From positions 1 to 46,996 of the forward strand of contig CANJXF010000032.1 in NCBI GenBank assembly GCA_947478865.1: a stretch of DNA of 46,996 bases, written 5' to 3'. The DNA is from Verrucomicrobiales bacterium. GTDB lineage: Bacteria; Verrucomicrobiota; Verrucomicrobiia; Limisphaerales; CANJXF01. The first letter of the stretch is position 1, and each line of letters begins with the position of its first letter. The position numbers and the translations under genes are program-made. Under the pieces are notes generated by a model. The model was given only the letters and a program-made list of their open reading frames with translations. It made no database searches and was not told where the DNA came from. This document shows positions 25,113-34,416 of the stretch, piece after piece.

Positions 25113-28100
25113 TCAGCGCGCCGGCTTCGGATCTTTTCCAGCCGACCAGAACACGGCATTGCGTAAGAGTTGGATGTAAGCCGCGTGCTCATGGGCCTGG
25201 GCATCGTGGCCAAGCGTGATGCCGACGACCCGACCCTTTGGCTGTTCGACAATGAAGACCTGCGGAAAATCCTTGTTCTTCTGTTTCGAATAGGCGGTGG
25301 CCAGAATCTTGATCGGAGCGCCCTGCGCGTCGGGTTCGAAGTGGTATAACTCATCTTTGAGCGTGAACTTCGCGGGCACGCCCAGCATGAGCGGATGTTT
25401 CGAATCGATCACCTGCACATCGAACTCGCCGTAGCTGTCGTGGCCGCGTGAACCGCCGCCGATGAGGTTGCGATTGTATTCCGGCCAGTCTTTCCAGTTA
25501 TACCAAAGGCCTGGGTGCAGACCGATGATTCCTTTTCCATTTTGTAAATGGCGGACGATGGCTTCCTTTGTTGCAGGATTCGCGAACGGCTTGTTGTTGC
25601 TGATAATAATCACGTCCACATCCGGTATCGCCTGGGATAGATCGCCGGTCGGGTCCGTGTAATTTGCGCTGATGCCGCCCGCTGCATTGAGCGTCTTCAA
25701 ATCTTCCACGTTGAACCAACGGTCGAAGTCGTGGCTCGAACCACCGCCGACAATCAGCGTTTTTAAACCTGTGCCCCATTTGAATCCGGGGACTGCGATG
25801 ATGGAACTGCCAGGGGTTGGCGCGGAGGCTTTGCCGCCTTCGCCGAGTTCTGCCGTGATGCTGGCAAAAGTTGGCGCGACCTCGTTGCCGTAACTGGAGA
25901 TGGTCAACTTCTCCACCACGCCGCGATTCGTAAGAGGCTTGGCAAAGTAGCGAATCTGTCTTCCATTCGGCAGAAGTTGATCGAGGTTGTCGAGCGCTTC
26001 TGAGCCAGGCACATCAATGTGCGAGATGTAATCGGCAATTTCGACACCATTTCGCAGCACGATTTCTTCTGTTGCTCCACCGGCGAAGTGAACGGTGATC
26101 TTTGCCGCCGGTTCATTTATCTTTCCGCCCGGATAACCCCAGCCCGCCACGCCGCCGAGGAAATGCAATTTCGTCACGGGCAATCCCACCTTGACCTCCA
26201 CCTGCCTGGGATAAGCCTGTGACATGCCGGAACCTCCTTGCAGGACAATGATGTTCCTGCCTTCGGCCATACGCTGAGGATTCACCAAATCAAACGGCAC
26301 TTCGCGGTGCCTGATCGTGCCCCACTTTCTGAAACGCAACGATTCGTCGCGCGACTCCAAGGTCTGGTAAATGCCGCGGGAGGTATTCGCCGTGAAGGCG
26401 CTGGTGAGGTCGAGGATGCGGAAGCGTTGATCGTCCGCGCAGATGTAGGTGAGCAGATCGCGCAAGGGTTCCGCCCCGAGCTGCTCAAAGCCTTCAGGCA
26501 TCAATGAACGGCTGTTGTTGCGGCGCGATTTGATGTTATCCTTGCGCACTTCAATCTCACCCGTCTGGTTGCGAACCACGACTGCACTGCCATTTTCGCG
26601 CAGGACGATGCCTTCATAGCTCAGTTCATCCTTCGTCTCGATGCTAACGGTGAAGAAGTTCGGTTCGACAACGCGATTCGGATCGACGATGTGGACTAGC
26701 AAATCTTCCGACCCGTGTGCGCCCATGCCGGTGAGGTTGGGAGCGAAATCCGCACCTTCGCTTTTGAACTTGTGGCAGACGGCACAGTTTTGCGTGAACA
26801 ATTTTGCTCCATTAGCCGCATTGCCTGGCTTGGTTACCTCGGGTCGCAACTTGGCAATGACCAAGTCCTTCTGCTTTTGTTCGGGGCCACGCAATTGAGC
26901 GATCACCTTCGTCGCATGTTCTGCGACTGCCGCGTCGGAATGCGTGCGCAGCCGAGACAGGTTCGCCAAACCGAGCAACGCCGAATCAAACTTCCGATCC
27001 GCGAGTGCCTGCACCAGCGCCTCGGACCAATCACTGCGCCGGATCAATTGTCCAAATGCCGCTTCGCGCAAGTCGAAAGGAAGTGTGGGCATCGCCGCAA
27101 GGAGGGTTTGTCCCACCGCCGCGTCGCTGGTTGTGCCGAGCGCTTCGATGACGCGTCGTTGCAAGGCAGGACTTGCGTCACTGGCCACAAGAGCGGAGAC
27201 GGAAGGAACAATGCTTGCATCAAGCGAACGAACACCGAGGAGATTCGCGGCGATCTGCCCGCGCTCGTCGTCTGAAACGGACTTGTCCGCGAGCCGCGAC
27301 TCGGCCTTGTTGATGGAGGACTTGGCTGCGTCACCGACCTCGGCGGCAAAGTCCCAGCGCACAACCAAAGGCAGGACTGCTCCAGCAGTGGCATCTGCAG
27401 CCAGCAACCGTTTCAATGCGTCGCCGAGCGCGGAATCTTTCGCCGGCTTCACCTCCGCCTTAAGATTCGCCGTGAGAGATTGCAGCGCGATTACCTTCGC
27501 TGAGTCAGCTCCGGCGGGTTTGCCAGCCAGTCCGACAACCAGCGCGCGCGCGGAAACCGGATTGTTCTGGTTCGCCACTTGGCGGGCAAGTTGCGAAATC
27601 ATCCCGGACAACAAGGTCGGATCTTTCATCTCCAACGCCGCTTCGAGAAACATCACGGGATCATTGGCTGTGATGGATAGGGCGGCGGTTTCCAAATAGG
27701 GATTCTTCAAAGTGGGCCAGGCGGCAACGATGGCGGCGGCGAAATCACGATCCGGAGTGAGTGTTCCACAAGCGATCAGCGTCGCCATGCGCACGCGCTG
27801 ATCCGAGTCGGCAAGCATCGTTCGCACGAAGTCCACCGGTGGTTCTACCTTTGAGTTATCCTGCTCTGCGGCGATGCGCATCGCATTTTTACGAACCACA
27901 GCGTCGCGGTCGCTGGCAGCTGCTTCCAATCCATCGGGCGTCAGCAGGTTCAGATTGTGCAGCACCCACAAGGCTTGCATCCGACCGTAGGCAGTGCTTG
28001 CCGTGGTTGACTCGTCTTCCAAGGCTGCGGCTAGATCACGCCCGGATCCCTCGCTCAATAAACGATTTGCCGTCGTGCGCACCCAGCCATTTGGATGATT

Positions 28101-30230
28101 GAGCATCGCCACCAGTTTGGCGGGCTGCTTCGGATTCAAATCGAACGGCGGCAATGCGCGCGCCTCTTTGTGTTGGATGCGATAGATGCGGGTGAAATGA
28201 TGATCGCGATCGGGTCGGGACGCGGCATTGCGCGCGCCGTGCGCCGGGCCACGTGTGTCGTTGTGGACGGCGATCTGGTTGTACATGTCCACGAGATACA
28301 GCGCGCCATCGGGACCGACGCGACTGTGGATCGGCTTGAACCAATAATCGGTGCTGGTCAGGAAATGGGTGTCCTTGCGCCCTTCCTCGCGGCGACCTTG
28401 ATAGGTCACGCCGTTCGGGTCGAGAAACTCATGGTGCATCAGCCACACCGTGGGCTCGTGCAGGAAGAACGACCATGACGGCCCTTGCCACTTGGCTGGC
28501 CATGCGCCGCCATCGTAAATGCAGGCACCGGACGCCGCGGTCCAGGCCCCGACCCAGTCAATCTGCACATACGGCTGCCGCGTTTCTTTGCGGGCCGGGA
28601 AAACTTTGTTTTCTTCCATGATGGAATTGGCTGAACGCACACCGGGAACGCCCGCTCGGCTGATGGTTTTTTCGGGCAGCACCACGTGCAGAATTGGTTG
28701 GCCGCAGGTGGCACTGCTGAAAAAAATTTCGCCATCAGGTGCGATTTCGCAGCCCCAGGTGTTGCATGAGCCGGAGGCAATTTGTTCCAGCGCCGAACCA
28801 TCGGGACGGAAGCGATACAAACCAGCTGAGATGCGCCCGAACTTTCTCTTCCCGTCGCCCGACGACACATCGCCCGCACTGTAACCGACTGAGCCGTAAA
28901 CCCAGCCGTCCGGGCCCCAGCGCAGGTTGCTGGTCACGGAATGGGTGTCTCCCGTGCCCCAACCGGTGTAGAGCACCTCGACCTTGTCCGCCTTGCCGTC
29001 CCCGTCGGTGTCGCGAATCCAGAGAATATCCGGCGCCTGCGTCACCAGCGCGCCGTCCTTGTAGAGCACCACCGACGTCGCGAGTTCCAGATCGTCCGCA
29101 AAAACGGTTTTCTTGTCCATGACGCCATCCCCGTTGGTGTCCTCGAGGATGGAGATGCGATCACGTTTTGCGCGGGATTCTTTGCCGCCAATCGGAAACT
29201 TATCCGGGTCGCGTAAGCGCCACGGCGTGATCTTGCCGTCGTTCTTGTGGATGTCGCGCCCGCCCGGATATTCAGGCGTCTCGACAACCCAGAGGCGTCC
29301 GCGCGGATCCCATTCGAGGGACATGACTTTCTCGGCAACGTTCTCGTCCGCGACCAGGGAGATGTTGAACTCCGGGTGCAGGTTGAAGGTCTTCATCGCT
29401 TCCTTGGCTGGGAGCGGGCCACCGGGTGGATAGAGCAGGGCAGCCAATTCTTCCTTGGCGCAAAATTCGTCCACGTTCGCACGTTTGCCGGCCCAGGCGA
29501 TGCCGCGCATCAGCACCGCGCGGTATTGAGGAGTGTTGAAGGTGTCAAAGTCATGTCCCGGCAAACTCACGAAAGCGCGATAGGGGTTCGTGCCGCCCGA
29601 GAGAGTCTTCTCGTAGGTCCAAATTTGCGGAGCGATGACGTGGACGTTATGAAAGCTCGTCGCCAACACGCCGATGTCCGGCGCCAGGTCCATGTCATGA
29701 TAAATCTCATCCTTCCAATCGAAGTTCGAAATGCCACGGCTGATGGGATGCTCCTGATCCACCCAGCAGATGCCGACGTTGCCCTCATACCATTTGGTTG
29801 CCTTGTCCTTGGTCAAATCAGCCGCGGGCCAGCGCCACGCGCCACCGATGATGGACTTGCACCATTCATTCTGGTCACCGCTCACCACGCCGTCATGGAG
29901 CACCACCAAGCCGCCGCCGCGCTTCAGGAAAGTTTCGAGTTCCGAACGTTGCTCGTCCTTTATCTTCATCCCGTCGGCTGCATAAATGATCAGCACGTCG
30001 GTCCTCGCCAGTTGCTCGGCTTTCGGGAAATCCAGCTCGCCACTCACTTTCATCCCGCGATCCCCGAGCAGCTTTGTCCATTCGGACAGGAAGCGTGGGT
30101 GATCGTGCTGGTTGGGCCCGTGTGTCTTAACACCGCCGCGGATGAAGACGCGCAAAGGTTCCGCCGCTGGTGCGGAAATGATTCCCATCAGCAGCGCGGC
30201 CACGACCAATAATTTGACGAATGTTTTCAT
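25113..30230 (-). CDS. giant PVC-type ThuA / propeller / HEAT / heme c / ThuA protein
   Basis: This 1705-residue exported protein is a chain of domains. After a signal peptide comes a ThuA domain (about 22-245, with VLIIYAADGMK and GGGLVVLHDG), then a PVC-type dehydrogenase-like beta-propeller (about 285-700, with ILEDTNGDGVMD and DGWVYGSVGY). HEAT-like helical repeats follow (about 710-1110), then a PVC heme-binding domain with CAVCH (Cys1149-His1153) and HIVDPNRVVEPNF. A beta-sandwich (about 1285-1450) and a second ThuA domain (about 1465-1700, with DVDVIIISNNKPF and GIIGLHPGLWYNW) complete it. ThuA proteins are linked to trehalose and other disaccharide use; the heme and propeller parts suggest periplasmic sugar oxidation. 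It is the third gene of a minus-strand set, 45 bp after the cupin. Confidence 0.85.
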   Translation of the reverse strand: MKTFVKLLVVAALLMGIISAPAAEPLRVFIRGGVKTHGPNQHDHPRFLSEWTKLLGDRGMKVSGELDFPKAEQLARTDVLIIYAADGMKIKDEQRSELETFLKRGGGLVVLHDGVVSGDQNEWCKSIIGGAWRWPAADLTKDKATKWYEGNVGICWVDQEHPISRGISNFDWKDEIYHDMDLAPDIGVLATSFHNVHVIAPQIWTYEKTLSGGTNPYRAFVSLPGHDFDTFNTPQYRAVLMRGIAWAGKRANVDEFCAKEELAALLYPPGGPLPAKEAMKTFNLHPEFNISLVADENVAEKVMSLEWDPRGRLWVVETPEYPGGRDIHKNDGKITPWRLRDPDKFPIGGKESRAKRDRISILEDTNGDGVMDKKTVFADDLELATSVVLYKDGALVTQAPDILWIRDTDGDGKADKVEVLYTGWGTGDTHSVTSNLRWGPDGWVYGSVGYSAGDVSSGDGKRKFGRISAGLYRFRPDGSALEQIASGSCNTWGCEIAPDGEIFFSSATCGQPILHVVLPEKTISRAGVPGVRSANSIMEENKVFPARKETRQPYVQIDWVGAWTAASGACIYDGGAWPAKWQGPSWSFFLHEPTVWLMHHEFLDPNGVTYQGRREEGRKDTHFLTSTDYWFKPIHSRVGPDGALYLVDMYNQIAVHNDTRGPAHGARNAASRPDRDHHFTRIYRIQHKEARALPPFDLNPKQPAKLVAMLNHPNGWVRTTANRLLSEGSGRDLAAALEDESTTASTAYGRMQALWVLHNLNLLTPDGLEAAASDRDAVVRKNAMRIAAEQDNSKVEPPVDFVRTMLADSDQRVRMATLIACGTLTPDRDFAAAIVAAWPTLKNPYLETAALSITANDPVMFLEAALEMKDPTLLSGMISQLARQVANQNNPVSARALVVGLAGKPAGADSAKVIALQSLTANLKAEVKPAKDSALGDALKRLLAADATAGAVLPLVVRWDFAAEVGDAAKSSINKAESRLADKSVSDDERGQIAANLLGVRSLDASIVPSVSALVASDASPALQRRVIEALGTTSDAAVGQTLLAAMPTLPFDLREAAFGQLIRRSDWSEALVQALADRKFDSALLGLANLSRLRTHSDAAVAEHATKVIAQLRGPEQKQKDLVIAKLRPEVTKPGNAANGAKLFTQNCAVCHKFKSEGADFAPNLTGMGAHGSEDLLVHIVDPNRVVEPNFFTVSIETKDELSYEGIVLRENGSAVVVRNQTGEIEVRKDNIKSRRNNSRSLMPEGFEQLGAEPLRDLLTYICADDQRFRILDLTSAFTANTSRGIYQTLESRDESLRFRKWGTIRHREVPFDLVNPQRMAEGRNIIVLQGGSGMSQAYPRQVEVKVGLPVTKLHFLGGVAGWGYPGGKINEPAAKITVHFAGGATEEIVLRNGVEIADYISHIDVPGSEALDNLDQLLPNGRQIRYFAKPLTNRGVVEKLTISSYGNEVAPTFASITAELGEGGKASAPTPGSSIIAVPGFKWGTGLKTLIVGGGSSHDFDRWFNVEDLKTLNAAGGISANYTDPTGDLSQAIPDVDVIIISNNKPFANPATKEAIVRHLQNGKGIIGLHPGLWYNWKDWPEYNRNLIGGGSRGHDSYGEFDVQVIDSKHPLMLGVPAKFTLKDELYHFEPDAQGAPIKILATAYSKQKNKDFPQVFIVEQPKGRVVGITLGHDAQAHEHAAYIQLLRNAVFWSAGKDPKPAR

Positions 30231-30275
30231 ATGAAATTTGAAGGTTGGAATTGGTTTTTGTCTCAGTCAAGCCGC

Positions 30276-30725
30276 CTAGCGGACCTCATTCGAGTTCTGG
30301 CATTCCGGCAATCCATGTTTCTGACGGAGCGATACCCACGGTTCTTCCGTGGAAACGTCCACGATCCCTGGTTCCGCGGCCTTGGCCGGCGCGAGAATTG
30401 CGAGGAACACGAGCCGCTCGCGGAAAGGATTATAGGTGCCGTGGACCTCGCCCTTTGGGATCAAGACCATTTCACCCGGCCCCAGCACGCGATGCTCATT
30501 CCCGACCCATTGTTCGGCGCGACCGGACAAGATGTAGATGATTTCCTCGCGGGTGGGATGGGTGTGAAATGGATGCGAATGCCCGGCCTCCATGTTCGCG
30601 CGCACCATCATCAAGTCCTGGTTCGGCACCACGTCAGAGCGGCAAAGCCATTCCTCCAAGGTCCAGGGCGAAACAAAATCGACTTTCTCGGCGGCGGTCA
30701 CGAAACGGCGGTTCTCGATGCTCAT
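30276..30725 (-). CDS. small cupin-domain protein
   Basis: The 149-residue cytoplasmic protein has both cupin motifs: GHSHPFHTHPTREEIIYILSG carries three His and a Glu as metal ligands, and GPGEMVLIPKGEVHGTYN carries the later His. This is a single-domain cupin, likely a metal-dependent isomerase, dioxygenase or sugar-binding protein; the sequence does not choose between them. It begins 12 bp after the stop of the PEP-hydrolase-like gene and ends 45 bp before the giant ThuA protein, so all three are probably cotranscribed. Confidence 0.85.
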   Translation of the reverse strand: MSIENRRFVTAAEKVDFVSPWTLEEWLCRSDVVPNQDLMMVRANMEAGHSHPFHTHPTREEIIYILSGRAEQWVGNEHRVLGPGEMVLIPKGEVHGTYNPFRERLVFLAILAPAKAAEPGIVDVSTEEPWVSLRQKHGLPECQNSNEVR

Positions 30726-30737
30726 AGTGTTTGCGAT

Positions 30738-31631
30738 TTATTTCTTCTTCGCCTTGCCAAAGGACTTCGCGGACGGCGCTTTTAATTTTTTGAACTCGCG
30801 GGTGAGATTGGTCAGCGATGCCTCGACGCCCATGCGTTCGAGCGAACTTGCGCCGACGAAGCCGACGGCATCGGTATTCTTCAACACGCGATCTGCATCG
30901 GACGGCGTGTTAATCGGGCCGCCGTGGGCCAGGAAGAAAATGTCCTTCCGCACGCGGCTCGCGGCGTTGATGATTTCCTGGGTGCGTTTGATCGTGAAGT
31001 CCCAATCCACCACCGCTTTTTTCACGCCGATCGAACCGCCCACGGTTGTGCCGACGTGGGCAATGATCGCGTCGGCACCTGCCTTCGCCATTTCGACGGC
31101 TTCCTCTGGCGTGGCGACATAAACCACCGAGAAGAGATCCATCTTTCGGGCGAGCGCCACCATCTCGTATTCCTTCTGCACGCTCATTCCCGTTTCTTCG
31201 AGCACGCCGCGAAAATGGCCATCGACAATGGTGTGCGTAGGGAAATTATTCACGCCGCTAAAACCCATCTCTTTGACCTTGCCGAGCCAGTGCCACATGC
31301 GGCGGCGCGGGTCGGTGGCATGAACGCCGCAAATCACCGGCACTTCCTCGACCACCGGCAACACTTCGTATTCGCCGATCTCCATCGCGATGGCATTGGC
31401 GTCCCCATACGCCATCAAGCCGCAGGTGGACCCATGGCCCATCATGCGAAAGCGCCCGGAGTTATAGATGATGATGAGATCGGCACCGCCCTTTTCAATA
31501 AACTTGGCGCTGATGCCCGTGCCAGCGCCGGCGGCGATGATGGCATCGCCGGTTTTCAGCGTGGCGCGAAGCCGGTCAACGACTTCTTTGCGCGTGTAGG
31601 GATTTCCTTTTCCAGTCCAAGGGTTCGGCAT
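30738..31631 (-). CDS. phosphoenolpyruvate hydrolase-like TIM-barrel protein
   Basis: The 297-residue protein, starting MPNPWTGKGNPYTRKEVVDRL, shows the pattern of the PF09370-type family: GDAIIAAGAGTGISAKFIEKGGADLIIIYNSGRFRMMGHGS, then PVICGVHATDPRRRMW, GVNNFPTHTIVDG and the late HGGPINTPSDADRVL. These are single-domain TIM barrels annotated as PEP-hydrolase-like or as the C-terminal half of Tm-1-like proteins. The usual Tm-1-like ATP-binding partner is not next to it. The frame extends 19 codons further upstream to 31688, but ATG 31631 gives the standard N-terminus. It is the first gene of a three-gene minus-strand set. Confidence 0.85.
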   Translation of the reverse strand: MPNPWTGKGNPYTRKEVVDRLRATLKTGDAIIAAGAGTGISAKFIEKGGADLIIIYNSGRFRMMGHGSTCGLMAYGDANAIAMEIGEYEVLPVVEEVPVICGVHATDPRRRMWHWLGKVKEMGFSGVNNFPTHTIVDGHFRGVLEETGMSVQKEYEMVALARKMDLFSVVYVATPEEAVEMAKAGADAIIAHVGTTVGGSIGVKKAVVDWDFTIKRTQEIINAASRVRKDIFFLAHGGPINTPSDADRVLKNTDAVGFVGASSLERMGVEASLTNLTREFKKLKAPSAKSFGKAKKK

Positions 31632-31804
31632 AATTTTTGATTCTATTTTCCGGCATGTTTCAATTACCAGTTTCAGGGTGATCGTCAATTACTTCCATTC
31701 GCTAATGCTCGGCCCGATCTTGCGCCGGCTCACGGCCTGCAGAGTGTTAGGCTAAACCGGCAAAGGCGGCTTGACCTCGGCCCGCTTTCAGTTCGAATTG
31801 CCGG

Positions 31805-34336
31805 GTGAAGAATCTCAACGCGACTGAAGGCCGGACAAGAACTCTTTCGAACCAATTACGTCTGATCGCCGCTTTGTGGACGCTGCTCGGCGCTTCGCTT
31901 CACGCCGAACCTGCGCCAACGGCAGCGGCAGCCATCCTCAAGGCGGAGTCGTTCCGGCATTACGTCGAGGATTTCAACCAGAACGATCGCGAACTTTACC
32001 AGGGCCATTTCCCCAACGCGGCGGCTTGGGATTTTCTCAAGGAGAACATTCCGTTGCTCGATTGCCCGGATGCTGACCTCCAGACGACCTACTATTTCCG
32101 GTGGTGGACCTACCGGAAGCACATCAAGCAGACGCCGGGCGGTTTCATCGTGGATGAGTTCCTGCCGCCCGTGGGCTGGGCGGGGAAATACAATTCGATC
32201 AGTTGCGCCGCGGGGCATCACCTCTACGAAGGTCGCTGGTTGCGGCAGCCGCGAGTGCTCGACGACTATTCGCGCTTTTGGTTTCGCGGCGGCGGCGAAC
32301 CGCGGCGTTACAGTTTCTGGGCCGCCGACGCGATCTGGGCGCGCTACTGCGTGACCGGGGACAAATCGCTCGCGCTTGATTTGCTCTCGGATCTAATCGC
32401 GAACTACGCTGCGTGGGAAAAGTCGCGACGCGATGGCAACGGCCTGTTCTGGCAGGAGGACGGTCAGGACGGCATGGAAGTCTCGATCGGAGGCAGCGGT
32501 TATCGCGCGACGATCAATAGCTACCAGTTCGGCGATGCGCTCGCGATCGCGCGCATCGCGGATCTCGCCGGCAAGCCTGACTTGGCCCGCGAATTTCGCG
32601 AGAAGGCGGCGGCGCTCAAAAAGGTCGTCCAGGAAAAGCTGTGGGACGTCGACGCGCAGTTTTTTAAGGTCCTGCCGCGCGGCGAAAACAGATCGCTCGC
32701 CAACGTCCGTGAGCAGCACGGGTTCACGCCATGGTATTTTAATCTGCCCGACGCGCCTTTCGCTGTGGCATGGAAACAGATCATGGATCCGCAAGGCTTC
32801 TTCGCGCCGTTCGGGCCAACGACAACGGAACAACGCTGTCCAAAATTTGCCGTCTCCTACTCGGGCCACGAGTGTCAGTGGAACGGTCCAAGTTGGCCTT
32901 ACGCGACCGCCGTCACCTTGACCGGCCTGGCAAATCTGCTGAACGGTCCGCCGCAGAATTTCGTCGGCAAGCGCGACTATGTTGAGTTGCTCAAGATTTA
33001 CGCAAAGTCACACCGGCTCCAGCTCGACAATGGCCGCGTCGTGCCGTGGATCGATGAAAACCTCAACCCCACCAATGGCGATTGGCTTTCCCGGACGCGC
33101 CTTAAGACCTGGAAAAACGGGGCCTGGGACGCTGGCAAAGGCGGGGAGGAACGCGGCAAGGATTACAACCATTCCACCTATTGCGACCTGTTGATCAGCG
33201 GGCTGATCGGACTGCGCCCGCGCGCGGATGACACGGTCGAGGTGAATCCGCTCGCGCCGGAGGACTGGGATTATTTCTGCCTCGATCAAATCGCCTATCA
33301 CGGACGGACGTTGACGATCTGTTGGGACCGAACCGGCGAGCGCTACGGCAAGGGCAGGGGACTTCGCGTCCTTGCCGACGGAAAAGAAATCGCGGCATCG
33401 GAAACACTCGCGCGGGTAACCGGATCGTTGCCGCGGCCCGCCTCTCCCGAAACTTCCGCGGGCTGGAAGAAGTTCGACGGCAATCCGGTGATGGGCGGAA
33501 AATACGGGACGTGTTTTGACATTTCGGTTTTGCGGGAAGGTGCTAAATACCGCATGTGGCTCTCCTGGCGGCCCAAGATGTCCTTAGCCTTGGTCGAGAG
33601 CCGGGACGGAATTCATTGGAGCGAGCCGCCGCAAGCCGTGCTCGGTCCGCGCCCGGAAACTGGATGGGAAGATGATATCAATCGTCCCATCGTTCTGAAG
33701 CGCGAGGACGGTTATCATCTCTGGTACACGGGTCAGGCAAAGGGCCATTCATCCATCGGTTATGCGACCAGCACCGATGGCGTGGCGTGGAAGCGCATGA
33801 GCGAAAAACCGGTGTTGAAGCCCGAGCAGCCGTGGGAAAAGGTCGCTGTGATGTGTCCGCATGTTTTGTGGGATGCTGACACGAAGCTTTTCCGAATGTG
33901 GTATTCCGGCGGCGAGCAGAACGAGCCCAACGCCATCGGCTATGCTACGAGCCCGGATGGCCTAAAATGGACGAAGCATGACGCGAATCCAATTTTTACA
34001 CCCGATCCGCAAAGCCCTTGGGAAAAGCACAAGGTCACTGCCTGCCAGGTCGAGCGCGTCGGAGGCTGGTATGTGATGTTCTACATTGGTTTTCGTGACG
34101 AACCGCACGCGCAGATCGGCCTCGCGCGCTCGCGCGACGGCATGACCAACTGGCAGCGCCATCCGGCAAATCCCATCGTCCGCCCGGGCGAGAACCAGTG
34201 GGATCACGACGCGTGCTACAAGCCCTACGCGATTTTCGACGGGAATAAATGGCTGCTCTGGTACAACGGTCGCCACGGCGGGCTGGAACAAATCGGCGTC
34301 GTGCTGCACGAAGGCGAGGATCTCGGATTCCGATGA
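31805..34336 (+). CDS. exported (alpha/alpha)6 glycosidase fused to a GH43/GH130-like propeller
   Basis: The 843-residue product starts with GTG and a signal peptide. Residues about 45-550 form an MGH1/GH63-like (alpha/alpha)6 barrel with TTYYFRWWTYRKHI, ADAIWARYC, FGFTP-type blocks and HECQWNGPSWPYATAV, the counterpart of the W-x-GP-x-W motif of GH63. From about 553 a five-bladed beta-propeller follows, marked by repeated DGIHWSEP, DGVAWKRM and DGLKWTKHD segments with LWYTGQ, MWYSGG and WYNGRHGG. This resembles GH43, GH32 or GH130-type domains. One domain could trim chain ends while the other binds or cleaves arabinan- or mannan-type parts. It diverges from the PEP-hydrolase-like operon. Confidence 0.8.
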   Translation: MKNLNATEGRTRTLSNQLRLIAALWTLLGASLHAEPAPTAAAAILKAESFRHYVEDFNQNDRELYQGHFPNAAAWDFLKENIPLLDCPDADLQTTYYFRWWTYRKHIKQTPGGFIVDEFLPPVGWAGKYNSISCAAGHHLYEGRWLRQPRVLDDYSRFWFRGGGEPRRYSFWAADAIWARYCVTGDKSLALDLLSDLIANYAAWEKSRRDGNGLFWQEDGQDGMEVSIGGSGYRATINSYQFGDALAIARIADLAGKPDLAREFREKAAALKKVVQEKLWDVDAQFFKVLPRGENRSLANVREQHGFTPWYFNLPDAPFAVAWKQIMDPQGFFAPFGPTTTEQRCPKFAVSYSGHECQWNGPSWPYATAVTLTGLANLLNGPPQNFVGKRDYVELLKIYAKSHRLQLDNGRVVPWIDENLNPTNGDWLSRTRLKTWKNGAWDAGKGGEERGKDYNHSTYCDLLISGLIGLRPRADDTVEVNPLAPEDWDYFCLDQIAYHGRTLTICWDRTGERYGKGRGLRVLADGKEIAASETLARVTGSLPRPASPETSAGWKKFDGNPVMGGKYGTCFDISVLREGAKYRMWLSWRPKMSLALVESRDGIHWSEPPQAVLGPRPETGWEDDINRPIVLKREDGYHLWYTGQAKGHSSIGYATSTDGVAWKRMSEKPVLKPEQPWEKVAVMCPHVLWDADTKLFRMWYSGGEQNEPNAIGYATSPDGLKWTKHDANPIFTPDPQSPWEKHKVTACQVERVGGWYVMFYIGFRDEPHAQIGLARSRDGMTNWQRHPANPIVRPGENQWDHDACYKPYAIFDGNKWLLWYNGRHGGLEQIGVVLHEGEDLGFR

Positions 34337-34394
34337 GCTGATGCAGTTGCCCCTCGCGGCGGCCGGATCGTCTGCGGCCAGGGGAACTGGTGAG

Positions 34395-34410
34395 CGCAAG
34401 CCAGCTTGCG
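34395..34410. other. 7-bp hairpin at a convergent gene end
   Basis: CGCAAGC (34395-34401) and GCTTGCG (34404-34410) form a perfect short-loop palindrome in the 80-bp gap between the + strand fusion glycosidase and the - strand TMEM175-like gene. A second imperfect pair (CCCCT/AGGGG) surrounds a GGCCG/CGGCC stem at about 34351-34386. The gap is thus rich in structure at a convergent junction, but lacks T runs. Confidence 0.4.
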
Positions 34411-34416
34411 ACCCGC

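Noticed and set aside
29247-30212. Long + strand frame of 321 codons opposite the giant ThuA protein
   Set aside because: It lies antisense to the signal peptide and ThuA domain of a clear gene, its product has no recognisable domain, and high third-position GC explains the open frame.
31632-31688. Upstream extension of the PEP-hydrolase-like protein by 19 residues
   Set aside because: The added residues have no counterpart in the family pattern and the ATG at 31631 gives the expected N-terminus.
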